From Cordilura impudica (Eukaryota > Arthropoda > Insecta > Diptera > Scathophagidae), in assembly GCA_963682025.1 (NCBI GenBank), contig OY821520.1:84163465-84227464 (forward strand): a stretch of DNA of 64,000 bases. Direction: 5' to 3'. Under the pieces are notes generated by a model. The model made no database searches. It was not told where the DNA came from and saw only the letters and a program-made list of their open reading frames with translations. Shown in pieces: positions 10,338 to 20,399 of the stretch. A program made the translations under genes and the position numbers. Numbering within the stretch: position 1 is the first letter of the stretch; every line of letters begins with the position of its first letter.

Positions 10338-13075
10338 TTACAATTCATGACAAATTCTATGGAAAGGATACGAATTTGCATTATTACTCCTAAAATAGTC
10401 CAAATGAAGCGGATTGAATCCACTAGGTATGTTAAAAATTAAATTTGATAAAGGAAACTTCTTCGAATCAACATCACCACTCGCAAGGTGGAAGACAAAG
10501 ATTACACCCAGCATGGTTCTGCTACTCTCAAGAGTTGGGAGTCTGATAACCTTACAGCCCAAACTTTAGTACCGAGTTAAAGTTAGATTAGTCAAACTTA
10601 TAATTTTTCATACCAATAACGTTTAAACTATTTGCCTTACGCTTTAATAATCGGGAGTTTTACCAAACCGAGTTTAATTAATATTTAAAAAATTTGATCT
10701 TACAACTTCTAGCTATTGGACTAAAGAGTTAAAAACTTGAGTTTAACTAACCTAAGTTTAATTGATATCCCAAAAACTCGCTCTTAGTCTATTAGTATAT
10801 CATGGTAAGTCTTCATGACCCCAAGCTAAGCCACATAGACAGAATAGAAAAAACTTTTTCTGCACAGACTCAATTGCATTAGAGCGAACCTGATAATATG
10901 AATTCCATATTTTTTATGCATATTCCAAAATTGGTCTTCCAAATGCTGTATAAAGATGTTTAGTAACATATGGTTCAGAAAACTCCTTAGCCCATATTTT
11001 AACGAAACCAGGAGTATATCTTGCCTTATTAAAAATCGTAATAATATGCCCAATGAAATCAAGTTTCCTACCCATAAGTACACCAACATCCAGAAATGTT
11101 TGAACGGCTTCCAATACTATTCCATAAATTAAATACTCTTTAGAAATTATCCCCCTTCTATAAAATACCATATGTTTTCCTCTCCTCAGTTTCAGTTTCA
11201 TCAAGTTCTCGTTACACCATTCAACTAATAAACCAAGCTCACTTTAAAGAGTAATAATACCATTTGTCACTGAAACTGTGAAATAACTTAATATCATCTG
11301 CATACATAAGGAAGTTTCAATTGAAAATTACAGTTGGAGGATCATCTAAGAATAGTAAAGGCAATAACGGGCCCAAATGACTTCCTTGGGGTAAGCCAAA
11401 AGTAACACATACAATCTTAGATTCAATATTGCGAAACATGACTCTTTGAATTCTAAATGTAAGATACGATTCAATCCACAAAATAATATTCATGTATGCC
11501 AATGGGACTTAGTTTGAGAAGTAAAATATTATGATCCACCCTATCAAAAGCTTTACTAAAATTAGTGTATATCACATCCCTCTGTTCACCACGGATGAAA
11601 CCTTTGAAAACATGAGTCGAAAATTCTAGAAGATTAGTATCTGTTGACCTTGATTTCAAAAAGAGAAGAGACATAGTCGACTTTAGGTAATAGGAGAGAT
11701 AATCAGTAACAACTTTCTTCATTAACTTAGGAATAACACTTAGCTTTGCTATTCCCCTATAGTTAAGTACATTCGCCTTTCCACCTGACTTATACAAGAG
11801 TATAATAAATGATTCTTTCCCAGAAGCATGAAAATAAATAATTTGCAAAAGACTATTCAAAATATACGTCATGGCACACTTGGAATTTGAACGCAATTTC
11901 TCAAACTACAAGCAGGAACACCATCAGGGCCAGGCTTGTATGAAAATCTTAACTGAGTCAGAGACCTCAAAACAGTTTCCATATCAAAGAGCGGAATATT
12001 TGATGTAGAAGCAACTTTTAGCGACGGTTGAAGTACGTGGAAACAGAAAACAAATTCGCAATATCAAGATAATATCAGGATGAATTATCATTGCAAAACA
12101 TTGTAGGCGAGAAGATTTGTGTTTAACACGTACAAAGTCAAAGAAGGACTTTCGGCTGTTAACAAAGTTTGATTTTAAATTATCCAAATACATCGTGTAA
12201 GAATTATTATTCAGACTATCTGGAAATTGAATTGAATTGAATTATTATTCAGTAAATTATAATCTGAGCGAGCGATAGCATATTTAGCCTAATCTAAAGT
12301 TGAACAGGGGTCGAATCGTCGCATTCATTATCGAAATTTTTCGATCGAAATTATTTTTTTATTTTCCAAAATAAAATACTAAGTGTAATTTTACTCTGTC
12401 ATAGCTAACGAGTTATGGTCCATAGTTAATAGTAAAAGAGAAACGACGCCTGAGGATTGTCCGCCGTCTTTAAATAATAAACCGAAATATGCAATTTCGA
12501 TTGATTTTACTCGATATCGAATGCGACAATTTGCCCCCACGATTTTGCGTATTTTTAAAAAGGTGAGATTTTCTGTTTTTAGCTTCGACAATTACTTTTT
12601 ATTCCATGGATTTGGAAAAACAATCGTTCAAAATATCATAAAATTATACCAAACGAAAATCCATGGTTCAAGTATTAATGAGCCGATTATCAACCAAAAA
12701 TGACCAGTCAATATGATAAAGCAGCTCATTCAATTTATCATAATCAGCACGTTTAAAACAAAATGGTTAACTCATCACAGTATTCAGCCCCCTTGAAGGC
12801 TCTTCTAAGCCAACATCTAGCATTATACCACGAATAGGATGATATCGATCTTCAGGTAAGGATATTGTGTCAATGCAATTCACTACAAAATTTTCAACAT
12901 TTTCCACAAAATCTAGATCCAACATTTTTTTGTTCGAGTTTAAAACACAATTTATCTGGAGTACTCCTAAATCAGTTCACATCTTGGTTTTTCTCACATC
13001 TCTATTTTTTTCATCTTATTTTAAAAATTATTCGATGAGAATACTTATTTTAGAATTTTCGTTTTAATTTTTCCA
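10338..13075 (-). pseudogene. Broken LINE, copy 2 (endonuclease to C-terminus)
   Basis: A non-LTR retrotransposon remnant read right to left. Blocks in order: 13070-12600 has the end of an endonuclease-like region; 11950-11900 encodes K-P-G-P-D-G-V-P-A, the entry to the reverse transcriptase; 11896-11471 has L-N-Y-R-G-I-A and N-F-S-K-A-F-D-R-V-D-H (motif A); 11502-11317 has P-Q-G-S-H-L-G-P-L-L (motif B); 11204-10826 is the thumb and beyond; 10562-10338 is a C-terminal block ending P-F-H-R-I-C. Many frameshifts separate these. A MITE (12305-12540) sits in the endonuclease/RT linker, and 10563-10800 is an unassigned stretch breaking the C-terminal part. Clade uncertain. Confidence 0.7.
12305..12540. 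mobile_element. MITE with CAAATCACCGCA ends, copy 2
   Basis: Same family as 9870-10063 and about the same length as the copy at 58760. The left end CAGGGGTCGAATCGTCGCA and right end TGCGACAATTTGCCCCCA are diverged but still inverted. The inner TCGAAATTTTTCGATCGAAA block is conserved. It is nested in LINE copy 2. Confidence 0.65.
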
Positions 13076-13082
13076 AAAAAAA

Positions 13083-13882
13083 ACAAGTAAGAAAATTATA
13101 GTCGGTCTAGACCGACTATACGATACCCTATACCATGCGTTTAGAGACCCTATCTCTCAGGCACAACTAACTGGATATAGAAAATAAGCATAAAGCAAAT
13201 TTGGGTGGGATTTTTATTAATTTTTTCGGCCACAGATATGAAAAAGTTCATATCGGATGCTATATCTATATGGGGACTAGGACCAAAAATGGACCGATCC
13301 TGGCCATGTTTGGTAAGGTCTCTTGTATTTTGCAAAAATATATACAAACAAAATTTGTGAAGAATCAGTGCAATATTTTCGTTTTTTGATAGATTTAAGT
13401 GAAGATCGGGAAGCAGCTCTATATGGGGCCTATGACTAAGAGTTGTCCAATAGGGATCGTTTTTGGACTACTAATTAATGGATGTAATATATACATACAA
13501 ACCCAATTTGACTAAGATTTGTATGATAATTTGTATCTTATGGCAATATATGTTGATTTCATAGGGGTCATTTGTATGGGGGCTAGGTCTGAACATGGAC
13601 CGATTCTCACCAATTTCAATAGCGTTCATCCTATATTCGATGAAAGCTTACATACCAAACTTCATCAAAATATATTCATATTTGCGACCTGCAGTTTGAT
13701 TACAAGCTTTACATGGACACACAGACGGACGGACGGACGGACGGACATCGTTAAATCGGTTCAGATAGTGATTCTGATTCGATCGGTATAATTAAAGATG
13801 GGTGTAGGTCAAATATTTTTGGTTGTTACAAACAGCAGCACAAAGTCATTATACCCAAACCACATAGTGGTATAGGGTATAA
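13083..13882 (+). mobile_element. Helentron (DINE-1/mini-me-like), copy 1
   Basis: Begins ACAAGTAAGAAAATTATA followed by the palindrome GTCGGTCTAGACCGAC. It ends with the hairpin ACCACATAGTGGT and TATAGGGTATAA. Near 13723 it has the block (GACG)n, the GTCY run that marks dipteran mini-me/DINE-1 elements, followed by a conserved AAATCGG...GATTCTGATTCGATCGG core. Helentrons move by rolling-circle replication using proteins encoded elsewhere. Similar copies are at 14073, 18770 and 47198, with fragments at 37855 and 46545. Open frames inside (13201-13389, 13519-13791) are element sequence, not genes. Confidence 0.8.
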
Positions 13883-13891
13883 TAATAGTTA

Positions 13892-15037
13892 CTAGCAGAC
13901 TCCAGCTCTAGAAATTCGAGTGCAAATTCTAGGAAATTTTATTTTTCATTTAATAAAGACCCTAAAGGTATGCTTCACAATTCAACTCATTTTAAATGAA
14001 AAAAACAAACTCAACACATAAACACAAACACATTAACAAATTTAATAAACACACACATAGCATTGTATAATTATACACTATACCACTATGTGGTTTGGGT
14101 GTAATGACTTTGTGCTGCTGTTTGTAACAACCAAAAATATTTGACCTAGACCCATCTTTTATTATACCGATCGAATCAGAAACACTTTCTGAGTTGATTT
14201 AACAATGTCCGTCCGTCCGTCCGTCTGTGTGTCCATGTAAAGCTTGTAATCAAACTGCAGGTCGCAAATATGAATATATTTTGATGAAATTTGGTATGTA
14301 AGCTTTTATCGGCCATGGGATGAACGCTATTGAAATTGGTGAGAATCGGTCCATGACCTAGCCCCCATACAAATTACCCATATGAAATCGACATAAATTG
14401 CCATAAGATCCAAATTGTCTAATAGATCTTACTCAAATTGGGTTTGTATGCGTTTATTACATCCATTAATGAGTAGTCCAAAAATGATCCCTTTGGCCCC
14501 ATATAGAGCTGCTTCCCGATCTTCACTTAAATCTATTAAAAAAAAAAATATTGCACTGATTCTTCTCAAATTTTGTTTGTATATATTTTTGCAAAATAAA
14601 AGAGACTTTACCAAACATGATCAGGATTGGTCCATTTTTGGACCTAGTCCCCATATAGATATATCATCCGATATGAACTTTTTCATATCTGCAGCCAAAA
14701 AAAATTAATAAAAATCCCACTCAAATTTGGTTTTTGCTTATTTTCTATGTCCAGTTAGTTGGGCCTAAGAGATAGGGTTTCTAAACGCATGGTATAGGGT
14801 ATCGTATAGTCGGTCTAGACCGACTATAATTTTCTTACTTGTTTTATATATGTGTTAGTAGCAACTTCAAATGATCATAACTCCAAAAAAATATTCCAGA
14901 CGAAGAAAATGCGTAAATCTGGGTAACAGCTAAAAAGAAATACCTTTCAAATGATAAATTTTTTGTCAAATTCGGGGTAAAACTGTGTAAAACTTACATC
15001 GGTCACTAGAAATCGTCTTGCCCATTAATATTATAAA
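13892..15037 (-). mobile_element. Short non-autonomous Helitron, copy D, split by a Helentron
   Basis: The CTAG end is at 13892-13895, and the family sequence runs to about 14072. It is interrupted by a minus-strand Helentron, then resumes at TTTATATATGTGTTAGTAGC near 14843 and ends near 15037. Rejoined, the length matches the other copies (about 375 bp). The nesting shows the Helitron is older than the Helentron. The 5' end has drifted to ATTTATAATATTAAT. Confidence 0.75.
14073..14842 (-). mobile_element. Helentron (DINE-1/mini-me-like), copy 2
   Basis: A complete copy in the minus orientation: the 3' hairpin ACCACTATGTGGT is at its left end, GTCC repeats lie near 14210-14222, the palindrome GTCGGTCTAGACCGAC is near 14811, and it ends CTTACTTGT. 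It interrupts Helitron copy D and lies opposite copy 1, so 13083-14842 is a large inverted pair. Confidence 0.8.
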
Positions 15038-15148
15038 TATTCTGAGTTTTTATCGAGCCTTGCCTGCGAAAATAACTTAAGCGAAACCTGAACTCAGAAT
15101 TGCGTAGAATTGAAAGCGTTTACGGCAACTAAGGTATTTGCTTCGCAC

Positions 15149-15265
15149 TGTGAAAATTAGTTTATCGAAATCGAAATTCAGTTGTGATAATCAAATATTT
15201 GATCGCTAAAATCACACGAGTGATAAAAGTAACCCCTTGTTCTTAATATTCTTAAATAATGAGAT
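15149..15265 (+). repeat. Dispersed repeat shared with 9660-9777
   Basis: Second occurrence of the AAAATTAGTTTATCG...AATAATGAGAT segment, in the same orientation and at similar length. Confidence 0.4.
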
Positions 15266-15824
15266 GTTTTTAGAGATTTTGTACTTGAGCAATGATCTAG
15301 TAGAGGTTGTAGATCTGATGGAGTATATCACAAATGCGAAATTCTTGTCCCCCACTAAAAAATTTCTAATTTCGAAAATTTGTAACCGATTTTCGACTAC
15401 ATAAATACATTTATATGTATCACAATATTATTAGGATATTTTATCACGTATATCTTATTTAAATTTTTTCAACTTCTTTCAACATTCCCTAAAATACAAT
15501 AGTATATTGACCAATATAATAAAAGTGCATTTTATTTGGAATGATAGATTTAAATCGATTCAAAATTGCCTAATTTATGATATGTTTTTAAACAATAAAA
15601 TTCAGAAATTTGATGTTGGCATGACTCAAGAAATTATTGCTCATCACTTTAACGTACGGTAAAACTACAGTCGTTTCTAAAAAAAAGTTTTTTCACGAAG
15701 AAATAAAGTATGTGACAATATATTGGAAACTTTTACAAAATTCTGAAATTGCTAATTATTATTTTAAATAATGGAGTGCTCTCTATCGAAAGATAACGAA
15801 TTTTGTAAAAAAAATTATTATTAA

Positions 15825-16615
15825 TGTGAGTAGTCGGGATAAAATTGGGCGGGATCGAACCAATGGGCGTGACATCCCCATAAAAGTAAATATTAAGTAT
15901 CAGACTACTGTGATAGTGAGAGCCTTGGGACTTTGCGTGAACCCATAAGTTATTCATGTGATTAAACGAACAAAAAATGGGCTTGATCGGAGCTCACATA
16001 AAAAATAAATATTATATAACCGGAGTACTCTGAAAGGAAAAGCACTATGGCACCTGCTGTAAAAAATTTAAAGTTCTATGAAAGTGACAGTCTTGAAACA
16101 AGTATATTTATAACCAACTAACAGATTCCAGCGCTCGAAATTCGAATGCAGTTTCTAGGCAGCTTTATTTTTCAACTTAGCCAATTCACAAACCAAACAC
16201 TTTTATAGTTTATTATTATTGTGAATGAAGAGAACAAACTAATTGACAAACACACTAACAAATATTATAAAACACACATAGCATATGTATAATTTTATGT
16301 AGCAACTTTAAATGCAGTTTACTTAAAATAAAGGAAAAAATTTAAAAATCTGTAAATCTGCAAAACGGCTAAAAAGAAATACCTTTCAAATAATATACTT
16401 TTGGTCAAAATCGGGATAAAACGGTAGAACAAAACATCGGTCACAACTAATCGCCTAGTCTATTAATATTATAGATGTAAGTAGTCGTGAAAAATATGGG
16501 CTTAATCGCTAAATTAAAAAAATTGTCAAAATCAAAAATCGCCAAAATCGAAAATCTCGAAAAATAATCGACAAAAACAAAAAACTTCAAAATCAAAAAA
16601 TTGGTAAATGAAAAA
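15825..16615 (+). mobile_element. Helitron-like fragment with GGGCGGGAT units
   Basis: Contains GAGTAGTCGGGATAAAAT, then GGGCGGGATC...AATGGGCGTGAC, the reverse of the GTACCACGCCCA/CCCGCCCAT units in the big Helitron at 49974-55436. A second AGTAGTCG...ATGGGCTTAATCG word is at 16483. It is followed by a degenerate AAATCG-x-CAAAAT run (16515-16610), like the one at 50716-50940. Helitron copy E (16118-16475) is inserted within it. Ends are not resolved. Confidence 0.45.
16118..16475 (-). mobile_element. Short non-autonomous Helitron, copy E
   Basis: Minus-strand start TCTATAATATTAATAGAC and end TTAG (drifted CTAG), with the intact TTCGAATTTCGAG palindrome. It is the fifth copy of the family in 15 kb, all in the same orientation. 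Confidence 0.7.
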
Positions 16616-16919
16616 TTACTGAATGCTATTCTAAATTCAAGGACAATCGTTAAGAGTTACCAGATTTAAGCCATGTTTTTCTCAAGGGCAGCTACATATA
16701 TATAGCTTGCTCTAGAGTAGGAACGCCGAAAAATTTAATAACTTTTGCAACGAATGAAATCAAATCAAGCATTGAAATCAAAAAAAAAAAAATAAAAAAA
16801 ATAAAATAAAATATTTTCATTGTACAATACAAACTTCGTAGGAAAAATTGATCATGAAAACATAAATTTATAGTCTAATAGTCTAATTCTACTAAAAATT
16901 AATTCTAACTCGTCATCGT

Positions 16920-17250
16920 TATTTGGTGTCTGAATTGCATTTCTACGTCAACGCTATACGTCTTTGGAATATGCTTCCACAATCTCAGCAACTTAACAGC
17001 AACGCTTCAAATTTGAAAAAATTCCTTTTTGAATATTTTGCATAACAACTTTATTAATTAATTAAATTTACTTATAATTTTTCCTTTCTTTTTTGTAATC
17101 TTGTTGTTTTCTTGGTTATTCTTCAACATTTTTTCTTTAATATTTTCTGTATTTTTGTAATTAGATATGTATTTTGTAAAGTCAAATTATAACTAACAAT
17201 TGTAAGATTTATTCTTGTTGTACAGGAAAGCAAATAAATAAATAGTTTCG
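16920..17250 (+). pseudogene. LINE 3' end
   Basis: A short frame encodes R-L-W-N-M-L-P-Q-S-Q, the typical C-terminal L-W-N-x-L-P block of many LINE ORF2 proteins, and stops at TAA near 17043. About 200 bp of untranslated AT-rich sequence follows, ending in AAATAAATAAATAG, a tail-like terminus. The rest of the element is absent, so this is a 5'-truncated copy. Confidence 0.55.
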
Positions 17251-17259
17251 GTAAGTCGT

Positions 17260-18769
17260 AGCGAAGCACGATAGCGCATACTAGTGCTTAAATAAATGAA
17301 AACAATTTCAATTTAAAAAGAAAAACATATTTTTATTTATTTGAAAAATTTCACTGCTAGGTCAGAAATTAAAAATTTCTGAAATTTGTGTACACAATAT
17401 CTCGAAATATATGAAAGTTACGGTAAAAGTAATATTACTTTTAAAACTATCCGAAACTATCTGTGTTGTCCAATAAAGAACCTGAAAGACGTCAAAACAA
17501 CGATTTTTCACTATTCTCTGTTGCATTCCTCAAAAACGAGAGCGTACGAGGCAAATTAATTTAAGATTTGAATAAGCAAATGACTATACATATACATATG
17601 CATCTCATAGACAACGAACAAAAAACAAATTCCAGTGCCATTCCAAATATTTTTACCTATAAGAACCAAAAAATTTGAATTTTTATTAAAAAAAAAATAT
17701 GTGGAACAACAAAAATTAATTCATCAGCAGGTTAAGAGTGTCGCTTGTCGTTTCAACTCTAATTAAGCTCTTCAAAGTATAGTAGCATGAATATAGACTA
17801 TAGCATCATCTTTCTTCTCTCATTCTCCAACATTATGGCGCATTTAGGACTTTAAAAATAAAATAATTTTTAAACATGCATTTAGCAACAATTGACCAAC
17901 CACTTTTCACGTCCAAAATTCATGTAGCACGTATAATTATGCATACCTACACATACAAACATGCATGCATATGTTTAAATTTTCTGACAAGAGTCAAGTG
18001 TCACTTGAATTCTCGTATTCAACAAAGAAACCAAAACAAAATAAAAAAAAAACGATAGTAGAAGATCGGCGGCCCCCTGTAGCGATTTCGCAAATTAATA
18101 TGAAAAATTATGAAAATAAATGACAGTTTGTACACATTTTTCTGTTGCCCAATCTTCGTTGAACAATTGTCTGTGCTGTAGTTGGCAACATACACAAACA
18201 ACATCATGGTTAGTCTTAAATAAACAAACAATCATCATTTGAAAATTAACTGTGCCCAGAGGTATTTTCGTTTTTTTTTTTTTCAAACATTTGTTTCATT
18301 ACTCTTTGCTCAATTGCTTTTATTAGCCTCTAATGTAATCATATTTTATTTGAAATAAATGAAAAAAAAAAAAAAAACAACAACAACTAAAAAATCTAAT
18401 AGATCTACAAAATTTCCACCGAGAGGCTTACACGTTTTATTTTTCTTTTTTTTTTCTTTTTGTAGTTTGTTTTCTTTTTTATTTATTTAGTGCACATTGT
18501 TATTGTTTTTTTTTTTTTTTTTTTTTTTTGCTAATATACCCGTTATTAACATATCATGTCAGGGTCGGATCTGTTTGTTGAATGTAAATTATTAGTTTAT
18601 GAGTTGTTTACGTGTTCTGGTCTTCCCTTCGGTTGTATATCTCATTCATTATGGGCTCCTTAAATTTTAAAGCAGCAATGACCAAGAAAGGGCCCCCGTG
18701 ATTTAAGCATTTCTTTCTAGGAATACAATATTTCTTTAAAATCGTTATCATTTCGCAAGTCTAATTCTA
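17260..18769. other. Single-copy AT-rich DNA, no gene seen
   Basis: No transposon ends or coding motifs are seen. There are homopolymer runs near 18366-18378 and 18508-18530. Words such as GGGCTCCTTAAATTTTAAAGCAG (around 18652) look non-repetitive, but nothing identifies a function. Confidence 0.4.
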
Positions 18770-19556
18770 ACAAGTAAGAAAATTATAGTCGGTCTAGACC
18801 GACTATACGATACCCTATACCATAGTTGAGACACCCTATCTCTTCGGCCCAACTAAATTGATCTAGAAAATAAGCATAAACCAAATTTGAGTGGTATTAT
18901 TATTTTTTTTTGGCTGCAGATATCAAAAAGTTCATATCGAATGCTATATTTATATGGGGACTAGATCGAAACATGGTCCGATCCTGATCATATTTGGTAA
19001 AGTCACTTATCTTTTAAAAAAATTAATACAAATCAAATTTGAGAGAAATCTGTGCTATATTTTTGTTTTTTGATAGATTTAAGTGAAAATCGGGAAGCAG
19101 CTTTATATGGAGGATATGACAATGAATTGCCATATGGGGTTTATTTTTGGACAACTGATAAGTGAATGTAATAAACATACACAAACCCAATTTGACCAAG
19201 ATCTATATAATAATTTGGATCTTATGGCAATTTAAGTCGATTTCATAGGTGTCATTTGTATGGGGAGTAAGTCTGAACATGGACCTAATTTCAATAGCGT
19301 TCAGCCTATGGCCGATAAAAGCATATATACCAAATTTCATTAAAATGTATTCATATTTGCGACCTGTAGTTTTATTACAGGTTTACAGGAACACACAGGC
19401 GGACAGACGGACGGACGGACGGACATCGCTAAATCGACTCAGAAAGTGATTCTGAGTCAGAAAGTGATTCTGAGTCGATCGGTATAATAAGAGATGGGTC
19501 TAGTTCAAATATTTTTGGTAGTTACAAACAGCAGCACAATGTGGTATTGGGTATAA
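18770..19556 (+). mobile_element. Helentron (DINE-1/mini-me-like), copy 3
   Basis: Starts ACAAGTAAGAAAATTATAG with the GTCGGTCTAGACCGAC palindrome. It has a (GACG)n-type block near 19402-19424 and ends GTGGTATTGGGTATAA. It is more diverged than copies 1, 2 and 4. The core GATTCTGAGTCAGAAAGT is locally duplicated near 19447. Confidence 0.75.
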
Positions 19557-19660
19557 AAACGTACACCTTAAGTTTAGTTTTATTAAGCAAAACCCAATTT
19601 AAAGTGAGATTCTCAGGATGTTGACCTAAACATTATTCGATTATAGTAAGATCACTAATA

Positions 19661-20399
19661 TACACAGTACGTCATATAAGTCTTAAGACTCGTCCATCGT
19701 CTGCTGGCATACTGCCAACAAGTTGTGCGCATTTCGTTAACTAGGTGAGAGAAGGCGAGCGTTTATTGCAGAAGTGGATGTTTTTCATTCTAGTTTTTTA
19801 AGATGGAACAAAGAGAGAGCTGTCATTAAATTTCACACAAAATTCGGTACAAATACTTCGGAAACATACCAACTCATCAAAGAAATTTACGGTGACTATT
19901 GTTTAAGTATATCAATTGTTTTTGTGTAACACAAATGTTTCTTGGACAGAAAAGATACGGTAGTAGTTGATCAGCATATGATCATATACGACATCTGAAG
20001 TTATTGAGAAAGTATGAAATTTCGTAACAAATCATCGCTGTGCATCAACAAAGAAACAATTCGAACCATGCATGAAGATTTGACCCTTATTGTTCGCCGT
20101 GGATTTCAATATTTAATCATCCACCGTATTCACTTGATTTAGCACCCGGTGGCTCCTTCTTATTACAAGAACTTAAAATGAAGTTAAAATGGTGTTATTT
20201 TGAGGATATTTCGACCATAAAAGAAGTGTTTTGCAGATCATTCCACAAAGTGATTTACAACAGTGATTTACATTAATAAATCTCTGTACATTGAAGCCGG
20301 AGGGTCCTATTTTGAATAAAATACCAAAACAGGTATTAATTTCTTGTATCCATTTCTTTTTACAGACAAAGTCTTAAATCTTATGTGACGCACTGTGTA
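19661..20399 (+). mobile_element. Internally deleted mariner with intact ends
   Basis: The left end TACACAGTACGTCATATAAG and right end CTTATGTGACGCACTGTGTA are inverted repeats of about 28 bp, bounded by TA as for Tc1/mariner. Inside are shreds of transposase on the plus strand: E-T-Y-Q-L-I-K-E-I-Y-G-D near 19862, matching the N-terminal helix of mariner proteins; Y-S-L-D-L-A-P-G-G near 20130, around the third catalytic Asp; and A-G-G-S-Y-F-E-stop near 20297. The middle of the gene, with the first two catalytic residues, is missing. A non-autonomous relic. Confidence 0.75.

Noticed and set aside
10338..10562. Short minus-strand frame taken at first as a host exon
   Set aside because: Its pattern, ending P-F-H-R-I-C, fits the C-terminal block of LINE ORF2 and it lies in line with LINE copy 2.
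13201..19449. Repeated 60-90-codon frames with similar sequence
   Set aside because: They fall within Helentron copies and are read from both strands; non-autonomous elements of this type do not encode proteins.
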